A stretch of DNA of 64,000 nt, taken from NCBI GenBank assembly GCA_946902875.1, contig OX336358.1, positions 16,113,694 to 16,177,693 of the forward strand. The letters are read 5' to 3'. The DNA comes from Nematopogon swammerdamellus (Eukaryota > Arthropoda > Insecta > Lepidoptera > Adelidae). Position numbers and translations under genes: made by a program. The notes under the pieces were generated by a model that ran no database searches, was not told the origin of the DNA, and saw only the letters and a list, made by a program, of their open reading frames with translations. Shown here one piece after another: positions 13,401 through 25,400 of the stretch (within the stretch, counting starts at the first letter, position 1; every line of letters begins with the position of its first letter).

Positions 13401-16400
13401 CGCAGGAATAGATCAGGCGCAGTTTCACAATACAGTATTTCTTCTTCTTCTTTTTAATTCTGGCGATTAGCCGATATACGTTCGACTTATTACGCCAATG
13501 TCAAGTCTATACACAGTATTTCACTACGCCCTTCTACTGTTTGAACCACATTAGTTTTATTCTTTATTCATCGTCCATAGTCATAGTACAGTGCACTCGG
13601 ATTCGTCATATTTTTATAACATTTAACATTTAGCATTTTGCCAGTTCGATTATCACAGCGAAGAAGAACAGGCAAGAAACTTCGCTTGATACTTTTTTTT
13701 TACGTCCACTTAGTCTGCATTTACAAAAGTGTTTGCCACGGCCTACATGTACGAGTCATCACTATTTCTGTTATTACAAGTATGTATATATGCAGTTCCT
13801 TGTACGATATTCATGATTCATGACAAATGCAAAAAATGACCGATGACGTCTGACATGACGTTTTTTCTCAGTTTACCCCATTTTCATAAATTTAGATAGT
13901 AACTCCTTACACATAATGTACGGAACTGAAAGTTGGGCATGACAGACGAAGCATGAAAGCAGAATAAATGCTGTGGAAATGCGTGCGTTGAAGAGTATAT
14001 GTGGGTTACAATGAAAGATATTGAGAAAAAGTGTAGTGCGAGAGCGCTGTGGTCTGAAAGAGGATATAGTGACAAGGATTGAGAAAGGAATGCTTCGGTG
14101 GTTCGGTCATGTTGGAAGAATGGATGATAGGAGACTAACAAAAGAATTTATGAAGCGAATGTGAGTGGAAGAGTCAGGAAGGGTCGCCCTAGACGCACTT
14201 ACCTGGACCAGATCGGGAATGTGCTTAAAAAGGGTCAAGTGCGTAGTACCCGTAACCGATGAGCATACATGAAGTACATTATGAGAGTGGAAGAGGCGGC
14301 AGAGGTGTGTCAGGATCGTGGCGCGTGGAGATCCGTTGTCTCTGTCTACCCCACAGGGAAAAAGGCGTGACGCTATGTACGTATGTACAGTAGGCGCTCG
14401 GTAATCCAGCGCTCAACAGTCCGGCATGCCCAGTAGTCCGGCATTTTTGCCTCAGCTGACCCGCTCTATAATCAGGCACTACTGCCGGAATATAGAGCGG
14501 GGGGATTCGGGTGAGCATAGCAAAATTTACTCTCACGCTCAGTCCGGGCCCGACCTTGACAGCGAAACTACGCGTCTGTTTTTTTTTGTTGAATTACGCA
14601 GTGTGCCACATATGTACATACATAAATGCTTTATATCCCATACAAGCCAATAATCCGGCAGTTCCAGCAATCCGGCATAGGCGAAAAAATTTGGGTGCCG
14701 TATTACCGAGCGCCTACTGTATGTACTCCCTCAGTTCGGAATGGTTCCGAGTGGAGCAATTCTTTTTTAAGTACTGGACAGTCGTTGGACATGCATGTTA
14801 ATAAAGCGGTACGTACTCCTTTCCAGATTACAGTGAGGGGAAGCTGGTGCGCGTGGTGAACTCTGAGCTGGCGGACACTCTGGGCAACCTGGTGGCGCGC
14901 TGCACGCGGCCCGCGCTCAACCCGCGCCAGGAGTGGCCGCCCCTCCACCCGCACCACCTCGCCGCCCTACGCGCGCACCCCGCCGCCGCCGCGCTACTCA
15001 CCCACGTACAACGCCTGCCCGGTCAGTACTCGGCGATCAGACTTTAATCGTCGTCCTATTGGTCGCCATCACTTCTCAGTATCCACTGTAGGTCATGATT
15101 CATGATCGAGCTTGTTTGAAATCCATAGATCCAACTCCCCTTGCATCGCTATGCAGTTGGTACAAGTGTGCGACGGGCGCGCCCTGTCGTCTGTAGTTGT
15201 TGCGACTGATCCGTTTCCGTCGCCGGTCAGTCTTGGTAGCTCTTGTCGCGAACGCACGCGCTCTAGCTTTACGGTCGACAAAACTCGTTTGAAGGCGACG
15301 CCACGCTGGCCGCCATTGCATTGAAATTGTTGGGTTGTTAAATACGGGACATCGGACGGTCCAACCTCTCTCTCTCTCGCCGCGCGTTAACCACCGACAG
15401 CTCGGGCCACGGCGACGAACGCAGTGCGCATCTACCGTTTACCACACTCGAGCGCGCGTCGAATTAAGGTCAGGGGCCCCAGTACGTACAGACGCGCCAG
15501 AGGGGGAATGCCGAGACGACGAGGATAGCGCCGCGCACATTGTGAGGTGAGCAACCAAGCGGCCTTCGGTCGGGTTATCCCGAACAGAGCTACTTTCCTC
15601 TCCAACACTTTATTAGAGAAATTGTGTACTGTGTACATGGAGTTAGATGTCACTCTGCCTGCTCGAGCGTGTTCAGTGAGGCGATTAAAGTCCAAGTTTG
15701 ACGTCTCCGTTGTATTGTTGCAGAGGTGTGCCTACCTCTGTACAAGGAGTATCAGTTCTACAAGGTAGTGGACGCGGTGGTGGGCACGCTTCACGCCGCC
15801 AACGCGTTCTTCGAGGCGCACAAGCCGTGGGAGCTGCGCCGGCGCCCCGAGAGCCAGCAGCGGCTCGACGCGGTGCTGCACGTCACCATGGAGAGCCTGC
15901 GCGTGTGCGCCATCATCCTCCAGCCAGTCATACCCAACATGAGCGCCGTCCTGCTCGACAAGCTCCAGGTATCTGCAACACTTCTTGCACGTCACCATGC
16001 AGAGCCTGCGCGTGTGCGCCATCATCCTCCAGCCAGTCATACCCAACATGAGCGCCGTCCTGCTCGACAAGCTCCAGGTATCTGCAACACTTCTTACACG
16101 TCACCATGGAGAGCCTGCGCGTGTGCGCCATCATCCTCCAGCCAGTTGTAACACTTATAACGGGTGCTCAGCGCGGAGGCAAAAGGAGAAGAGAGAGAGG
16201 TAGGTAAATTACTCACTCACCCGACGCTGCAGATCTCCAGGTTCCAGGTATCGGGCTCGCCTCCGGAAGGAAGAGCCCGGCCTACGGGGCGCGGCTTCGC
16301 TCTCGTCTCGATCGAGACCTTATAACTATATGTAAACGTCACTTTCGTTGATTGTGTGCACACACCGCACTTCACTCCTGTTCCATGTACTCTCCTAATT

Positions 16401-19400
16401 ACTTTCACCCGTATCCAGATATATAAGTCAATGCCCGTATGGTAATCACACGCACCGTCTCGTCTTCGCGCAAGTGCTCGCCCGACTGCCCGCACTTGTT
16501 TTCTTCCGTCCGCTCTCCGCCTCTCGATCTACCCGCAAGATGAGTGAGCAAAGGTTGTATGGATGGGTTTTGGCGGGAATCGTGAGTTGCGCTGAGTACA
16601 CCGTTATAATCCCCCCCACTTAACGCTGCCAATATGGCTTTAATAGAGCCACGTTGGTCGTGGCCACTACCCTGGAACAACCCGGCTTGATCAGAGTGAC
16701 TCTACCATCTGTTATTGACTGTATTTCGAAAGGGCCCGACCATCTCGGGCAGAATGACTTCGTGATTCCCTTTGATTTATCGCTCACCGCAAAAATTTTT
16801 AATAGAACTAGTTGCCCTATCTTATAATCGTTAGCTCTACGTCTTAAGTTATACTGTTTCGCTCTTCTATCCCAGGCATTTTGAAGATTTTTTGCTATAG
16901 CATCGCTCGTCGGTGGAAGAATGAGTATCGAGTCTTTATCTATGTCTCGTATTTCCCAAATGTTCTCTAACGGCATGGCGATGTCGCGACCTAAGAAAAG
17001 TTGCGCTGCCGTGGCTCCTGTGCTTTCGTGGATCGCTGTGTTCAGGGCTAACTGCAGACTAGGTAGTGCTACGTCCCACTGATTGTGTTCGCGTTGACAG
17101 TATATTTTAAGCATAGAGTTAATATTTCGGTTGACGCGTTCCACCATATTTGCCTGTGGATAATGTGGGCTAATATTAACTCTTTTTATTCCCCATGCTG
17201 AACACATTTCCTGGACTGTTTTGGCTGTAAAATGTGTTCCGTTGTCCGAAATAATCGCTTTGGGTGGCCCGTACCGCGACCACAGTAAGTTGCTTAAGGC
17301 TTTAACACTATTGTTTGCATTTGCCGCTCGTGTTGGTATCATCTCTACCCACTTGGAGTAGGCATCTATCGCCACTAACACGAATTGATGCCCGGACTTC
17401 GATTTTGGTAGAGGTCCTTTATAGTCCACATATACCGTTTCCCACACATTTTCCGGGTTCTTCGAACTCATGAATCCGGCTGGCAACTGATTATTAGGCT
17501 TTGACATTTGGCAATCTCTACATGATCGAACGTATTCTTTTATATCTGCGTAAATGCCTTTCCACCAATAATATTTGGATATTCGGTGATACGTTTTAGT
17601 TATACCCAGATGACCCGCTATATCTTGATCATGGTAATAGTTCATGATAGATTTTACCAAATTATCTGGTATCACTATGCGCCACTTGTTTCCCTTACCC
17701 GTTTTTCTGCATAAATAGTCATTCACTAATTTATGGTTTTTAATATTTTCTCCTTTCTCTAAAGCTTCTATTAACTCGTAGAGTTCGTGGTGGTTGCGCT
17801 GATGTTGCCTTAGTGACTGATTAAATTCTGCGTAATTTGCTAGGCTAGAGCACGTGATCAGGGCATTATCCGTATCATACATGCGGCTCAGCCCATCTGC
17901 CACGTTATTGTCGCATCCCCTAATGTGCTTAATTTTAAATTTATATCTTGACAAGTTTAGAACCCATCTCCCTAATTTTCCTGTCTGTTTGGGATGCGAA
18001 AACAACCAAGACAGTGCCGCGTTATCGGTATGGAGTTCGAATTCAGCTATCTCGAGGTATGTTTTAAATTTAGTGATTCCAAACACTGCAGCAGCGCACT
18101 CCAACTCGTAGGTGGCCTTGCGTCTCTCTGCCGCAGTCAGGAGACGACTCGCGTAAGCTACAGGAGCTAGTAGTCCGTCTGCTCTTTGCTGTAGGACTGC
18201 CCCGAGCGCAGTACCACTCGCATCCACTTGTAGCACGAATGACGGCGTAGTGAAGTTAGGAAACCTTAATACTGGTGGTGTTATAAGAGCGTTCTTAATA
18301 TTTTCGAAATCTGTCCTTTGTTGTTCTTGCCATACGAAAGGTTGATCTTTTCTTTTTAATTTATTGAGCGGTTCTGACATTTCAGCGAAATTTTGAATGA
18401 ACTTGGCGTAGAATCCTGCCATACCTAAAAATGTTTTCACTTGTCTCAGATTTTTGGGTATTGGATAATTGGCAATCACTTCCGTCCTCGAAGGGTCTAC
18501 TTGCAGTCCATTACCGTTTACTATGTGCCCGAGAAAGCGAACTTCGGATTGGAAGGCTTCTATCTTGTCCGGGTTCACTGTTAATCCCGCTGCACGTAAT
18601 CTAGATAGTACTTCCTCTAAATGTCCAAAATGAGTACCCACGTCTTCCGAATAAATTATAAAATCGTCTACGAACGGCATAATAAATTTAAATTTAACAT
18701 CCCCGAATATATGATCTATTACCCGATTTAGTGCCTGAGGACTGACGCATAATCCGAACGGTACGTATTTATATTGGAATAAGCCGTTTGGTGTAATAAA
18801 AGCCGTTTTTTCTCTGTCCAGCTCATGTAGCGGTATTTGATGAAAGGCGCTATTCAGGTCTATAGTAGTGAACACCTTAGCGTTCCCAAGAGCTTGAAAC
18901 ACTGAATCCACTGATATCATTGGGTATGAGTCATATATAATTTTTTTATTTATGGCTCTGTAGTCACAGCATAATCTTTTTTTTCCATTCTTTTTGTCTA
19001 TCAGAAATGCTGGCGCCGCGTAAGGTGAGATGGACTTTTCTATAACTCCCATGTGCAATAATTCGTCGATATGTTTTTTCATCTCATCCGCTTTTGGTGG
19101 TGATAAAGGGTAAAATCGCATTCTGACGGGCTCATTGTCAGTCAGGTTTATTTTATACTCGAGAATGTTTGTCTTCCCTAACTTCTTTGTGATGACGTCA
19201 TCGTAGGCCGACAACATTTTTTCTAAGTTAATTATATCATTTTCTGTTAACTTTATTTTATTATTGCTCTCCAACACATTTGCACAATAAATGTTTTTAT
19301 TTTTCTCGTTGTTTAACGTTATTATTCGGCGCGGTTCGAATTTGAACGTTATACTATTATTTGGTTGCAATTGTAGTTGCGTGTGTACGATGAAATCGTA

Positions 19401-22400
19401 ACCTAAGATGACTGGGCTCGCGAGTTCCTCAGCTACAATAAATTCATGTCGCCATGTGAATTTGTCTAATGATACTAAAACCGATATAACTTTGTTCGAT
19501 ATAAAGTCCCGCACGTCGGCCGTGGCGCACCTGGTGTGTATGTCTAATACTCTTACTTTCTTTTCGCCTTTAATTCTTTCAAAAATATCTTGCCTACAAA
19601 ATGATCGGTTTGCTCCACTATCTATCAGAGCCATTGTAGTTAACGTTTTCCCCAAAGTAATACGCGAAATAGGCAATGCGATTTTACACCTTTTACTACG
19701 TAATATATGTTTTGTTTGTTCTCTTGTTATCTTGTTACATTGTACGCCCGATTGCTGCACAACATTCTGGCGGCGGTGTGAATGTTGTGGCTCAGTTAGT
19801 TTCCCTGATTATACCCGTACTGTCTACTATATCTCTGCCTACGCTGCTCACAGTTCCTGGCTAGATGCCCTATGTTATTACATTCGTAACATCGCAGTGG
19901 CTCCCGGTCTATATTATTGTAGTTATGATTTTGTTGTTGCGATCGTGTATCCTGTATATACGTATTTACATTATTTCGTGGCGCGTTCTCTGGTAGCCAC
20001 GGTGCGGGCGGCGCGGGCGCGGGCGGCTGATAGCCGCGCGCCGGGCGTGTGGTCTCCGCGTGCCACTGGGGCGCGCGCGCGCGGGCCGCCTCCGCCGGAG
20101 CCGCGCGTGCGGTGGCCGCCTCGTACTGAGCGTCGCGTAATTTAGCGCCGTCTACTTCGCTACCTAGTTGAAGAAGATACTCAATAGTATCAATAGGGCG
20201 AGTCGGGCGCAAATATGTAAAGGTACTAGGGGCTATATGAGAGATAATAATATTTACTAATTCGGTTTCACCGAATCCACAATCTAACGCCCCCGAAGAT
20301 GACTCAACACTTTGTACGAATTCCCTCAGGCTTTCGTCCTGTCTTTGGAACCGAAATATTAACTCTTGTTTGAGCGTTTCTCTGTGAATAGGACTTAAGT
20401 AATTTAAAAGCGCGTTTTTTAATTTAACCCAATCGATGTGTGTTCCGTCCAGTCTGCCGAACCACCACGAACACAACGGCTCACGCAACTTCAAAGTAAT
20501 GAGAGGTATTAATCGCTCCGGTCGTACTAACTCTAATTTGAAAATTCTGTTTAACTGAATTATAAACTCGATCAATTTCTTTGCGTCGTTCCCGTCGCAC
20601 GCACTCACGCCTTCGATCATTTGTTTCGCTATTTTAAAATTTTCTTTTTCTAAATATTCTTTGTTTGGCGAAATGTTAGTTACTGGGTTGCCTACAGCGA
20701 CGTCGCCTGAGCCTGACGCCGCCGCCGCCGCGGCAGCACTGAAGGCGCACGATTTGTCTAATTCTTTTTTTGTTTCCACTTGTGCGATTCGTTCTTCCAC
20801 CGCCGTGATTCTGCTTAAAATTTCCCTCATTAATTCTGTTTGATTAGATATACGTTGCGCGAGTATATCCACGCCTCGGTTTGTATCCTCGTCGTTCGAC
20901 ATCGTAAATTGTATTCTTGCACTTGTTCCAGCGAGTATAAAGGTAGGTAGGTACTTTCCACTTTTTGAGCGCCTCCACCAATTGTAACACTTATAACGGG
21001 TGCTCAGCGCGGAGGCAAAAGGAGAAGAGAGAGAGGTAGGTAAATTACTCACTCACCCGACGCTGCAGATCTCCAGGTTCCAGGTATGGGGCTCGCCTCC
21101 GGAAGGAAGAGCCCGGCCTACGGGGCGCGGCTTCGCTCTCGTCTCGATCGAGACCTTATAACTAGATGTAAACGTCACTTTCGTTGATTGTGTGCACACA
21201 CCGCACTTCACTCCTGTTCCATGTACTCTCCTAATTACTTTCACCCGTATCCAGATATATAAGTCAATGCCCGTATGGTAATCACACGCACCGTCTCGTC
21301 TTCGCGCAAGTGCTCGCCCGACTGCCCGCACTTGTTTTCTTCCGTCCGCTCTCCGCCTCTCGATCTACCCGCAAGATGAGTGAGCAAAGGTTGTATGGAT
21401 GGGTTTTGGCGGGAATCGTGAGTTGCGCTGAGTACACCGTTATACAGTCATACCCAACATGAGCGCCGTCCTGCTCGACAAGCTCCAGGTCTCTGCAACA
21501 CTTCTTGCACGTCACCATGGAGAGCCTGCGCGTGTGCGCCATCATCCTCCAGCCAGTCATACCCAACATGAGCGCCGTCCTGCTCGACAAGCTCCAGGTA
21601 TCTGCAACACTTCTTGCACGTTACCATGGAGAGCCTGCGCGTGTGCGCCATCCTGCAGCCCGTCATACCCAACATGAGCGCCGTCCTGCTCGACAAGCTC
21701 CAGGTATCTGCAACACTTCTTGCACGTCACCATGGAAAGCCTGCGCGTGTGCGCCATCATCCTCCAGCCAGTCATACCCAACATGAGCGCCGTCCTGCTC
21801 GACAAGCTCCAGGTATCTGCAACACTTCTTGCACGTCACCATGGAGAGCCTGCGCGTGTGCGCCATCATCCTCCAGCCAGTCATACCCAACATGAGCGCC
21901 GTCCTGCTCGACAAGCTCCAGGTATCTGCGACACTTCTTGCACGTCACCATGGAGAGCCTGCGCGTGTGCGCCATCATCCTCCAGCCCGTCATACCCAAC
22001 ATGAGCGCCGTCCTGCTCGACAAGCTCCAGGTATCTGCAACACTTCTTGCACGTCACCATGGAGAGCCTGCGCGTGTGCGCCATCATCCTCCAGCCAGTC
22101 ATACCCAACATGAGCGCCGTCCTGCTCGATAAGCTCCAGGTATCAGCGACACTTCTTGCACGTCACCATGGAGAGCCTGCGCGTGTGCGCCATCATCCTC
22201 CAGCCAGTCATACCCAACATGAGCGCCGTCCTGCTCGACAAGCTCCAGGTATCTGCAACACTTCTTGCACGTCACCATGGAGAGCCTGCGCGTGTGCGCC
22301 ATCATCCTCCAGCCAGTCATACCCAACATGAGCGCCGTCCTGCTCGACAAGCTCCAGGTATCAGCAACACTTCTCCATGTCTGCCTTGATTCACCTCTGT

Positions 22401-25400
22401 ACACAGTACAGGTCGGCATTCTGTCAAACTGTAACTAAACACGCCATCCTTAAATTGCTAAACTTAAAGTGTGTCTAACTATCCAGTCTGACCACGGATA
22501 CTGACCGTATTTAAGTATTTGCTATAATAAATTTGTTTCAGTGATGCCTCGATCTCTATCGCTATTTTGGCTCCCGTTCTAATTTTAAAACAAGCATTAT
22601 TGCGGTCGTTGGCTGAGACTTCAAATTAAAAAAAAAACCTTAAGCGTGCAGCGGGCGGCCTGTTAGTTGGTTGTCGCGCGAGTGAGATGCAACACACGCT
22701 GGGATCGAAGAATCAAATTTAAGCTTTACCAGTTCAATTCATACAGTCTCTTACTTTAATCGCAGTCGCCTGCCGGGCACTCGAGGCCAAAGCCGACACC
22801 GGTGCGGACACTACATTACTTGAAAAGCACGTGAAGGAGAAACATAGCGATAGTGAAGCAGGGCAGAAAGCGCCTGTAAGTTCTCCACCTGACACTATTG
22901 ACAGAGTACAACCTCACAAGTCACAAAGTGTTGCGCAACCTTCCTCTCACCATGAAGCATTTTCGCCCAGAGACCGACTAAGCTTACCGAGCATATCCGA
23001 GACCACTTGGAAGCAACATGATCGATGCCTAGCCGAAAGACTTGACCTCCCAGGCTGCAGGCAGAGTCCGGAAGATCAGCTGTGTGACTTCCAGGGAACA
23101 ATTTACAACTACTTCTCCGAATTGTACCCTGTTCGCTATCACCACAACCCAATGGAAAGAGAAAACACTTTCAAAGCAAAGCTTAGGAGAAGGAAGAGAG
23201 AGTTGATAAAGCAGCTAAGGAAGGCTAAAGCCTCAGGAGACAGAAATCTATGCCACCAATTAGCCAGAGCGATGAGATCTATCCTAAAACTCATCCAGAA
23301 AGTATCTGAGCAAATTACGGTTGCTGGCAATGAATTTCGAAAGGCTCAGAATATAGCAGCTTTCGAGAAGAACCCCTTTTACTTCGCCAAAAAAGCTTTT
23401 AAGGAACAGCAGGGTACAATTAGGCTAAGTACGGACGAGATGTTCAACTACTTTAAATCCACATATACCACCCCGGAGGCAGATATAACTTACAGGGATC
23501 CACCAGCTCCAAAACCCAAAGAACCTGCTCTAGCATTTGATGCTGATTCACCGACGATGGAAGAGCTGGAATACCACATAAAAAGGAAACCAAATAGTTC
23601 CGCCCCGGGACCCGATGGCATACCATACATCATATACAAAAAATGTCCATCAGTGCGGAAACACATGTTGAACATCTACAAAAGAATTTGGACGAACAGA
23701 GAAGTGCCAGACTGTCTTGGTAAAGCCGTGTTTGTTCTTCTACCAAAAAAGAAAGAAGTTACTGATCCCAAGGATATTAGACCTATAGCCCTTACGAACA
23801 CAATTTCGAAAATATTCTTCTCCATTATACAGGCCAGACTACTCAAACACATGTGTACCAACGACTACTTACCGAAGAAGTACCAGAAAGGTTTTCTCCC
23901 AAGAGTTGCAGGGTGTCTCGAACACAATTCTTTGCTGACTGAATGTCTTAGAGATGCAAGGAAGAATGAGAGACAATTAACTGCCACGTGGTTAGACTTT
24001 GAAAACGCCTTCGGTTCGGTGCGCCATGAGTTACTATTAAAGGCGCTAGAGTGGTATAATGTGCCACCTCTGATCTGTAATATAATAGCCTCCTACTACA
24101 AAAAACTTTCCTTTGTAATACAAGTAAAAGGCGAAACGGAGAAGATACCGGAAATTCGTTACGGCATAGGACTTTTCCAGGGTTGCTGCCTCTCTCCTGT
24201 TACATTTAACATTGTTATCAACATTCTAATTGATACGCTTGTCGTAAAAGAAAACAAATGGGGATACAGGTTCAAATATGGAGACACATATATGGCGGCC
24301 ATCCTGGCATTTGCGGATGATATTACGCTGTTAACCCGCAATCCAAAACAAAATCAGGCGCTTCTTAAGGTGGTAGATGACTATTGTGAATGGACCAAAG
24401 GGATGAAGATAAAACCAGCGAAGTGCTACTGTTTGAGCTTAACCAGGAAAGGTTCAAAGTTTACCTCGAGCAATCCAGGTCTGACAGTAGCCGGAAAACC
24501 AATCGCAACTGTGGCTGATGAAGCTCCTTTTAAATTCTTGGGCAAAAGGATCACCAGCAGAGGAAAGGAGCATCCTACTGGTGATATTGTCCAACTTTTC
24601 GAAGAGAGCCTCCACCAAACTGACAATCTTCCCCTCCTGGGTACACAAAAGGCATGGATTTACGATAACTACCTGACATCAAAACTTTCATGGCCATTTC
24701 TCGTCTACGACTTCACAAAGCAAAACCTGACTAAATTAGACTCGTATGTGACCAGATTCCTGAAATCATGGTTTGGACTGGCTCACCCGGCTGACTCGTC
24801 AACGCTATACAGATCTCACAATAACTTTGGACTGAACATTAAGAAACCGTCGATATTTTATCAAAAGGCGAGAATAGCCAAACGATGTATACTCAAAGAC
24901 TCCAATGATAGCGCTATTCAAGCCTTACCCAACACATCACTATTAGATGAACTGGAATCGAGACTCGACTTCTACAAATCATTCCAAGTTGGTACACGCA
25001 CCAATAGATCTGGATTGGGCATAGAAACAGCAAAGTCTGATAAAGAAATACTGAAAGGTTTTGCTCAGGAGGACATGGAACAAGGCTTCAAACTTCACGC
25101 CTTAAACCTAGAAATGCAGAATGATTGGCTAACAGTGGGTGACTTCTGCATCCCTCCTGCATTGAAGTGGAAATCCATAATATACAACTGGTCCCCTGAG
25201 CTGCTTAAGTTCTACTTAAATGCATTCCAGCTTACTCTCCCCGACCCGAGTAACCTAGTTAGATGGGGGAAATCTACAAATAGACTATGCCCGTCATGTA
25301 AGGAGTTCGTAGGCACGGCCAAACATTTGTTATGCGGATGCAAAATACTACTTGAGCGAGGCCAGTATTCCTACCGTCATGATAAAGTCCTCCAAATCAT

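Larger units (their letters stand above)
16147..21444 (-). mobile_element. Ty3/gypsy LTR retrotransposon, near intact
   Basis: 5,298 bp on the minus strand. Two LTRs of equal length (462 bp) begin TGTAAC and end GTTATA as read on the plus strand. The 4-base duplication CAGT is at 16143-16146 and 21445-21448. Order: 5' LTR, primer site, gag, -1 frame step, pol (protease, RT, RNase H, integrase), polypurine tract, 3' LTR. No envelope frame. I saw only about two mismatches between LTRs, so the insertion is recent. It landed inside a 109-bp array copy. Confidence 0.96.

Noticed and set aside
16147..21444. Endogenous errantivirus with envelope
   Set aside because: After pol stops only the polypurine tract and LTR follow; there is no room for an envelope frame.
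21459..22419. Stack of overlapping frames on both strands in the 109-bp array
   Set aside because: Shadows of MARS2 exon f repeated out of frame; every read-through ends at a stop by the third copy.
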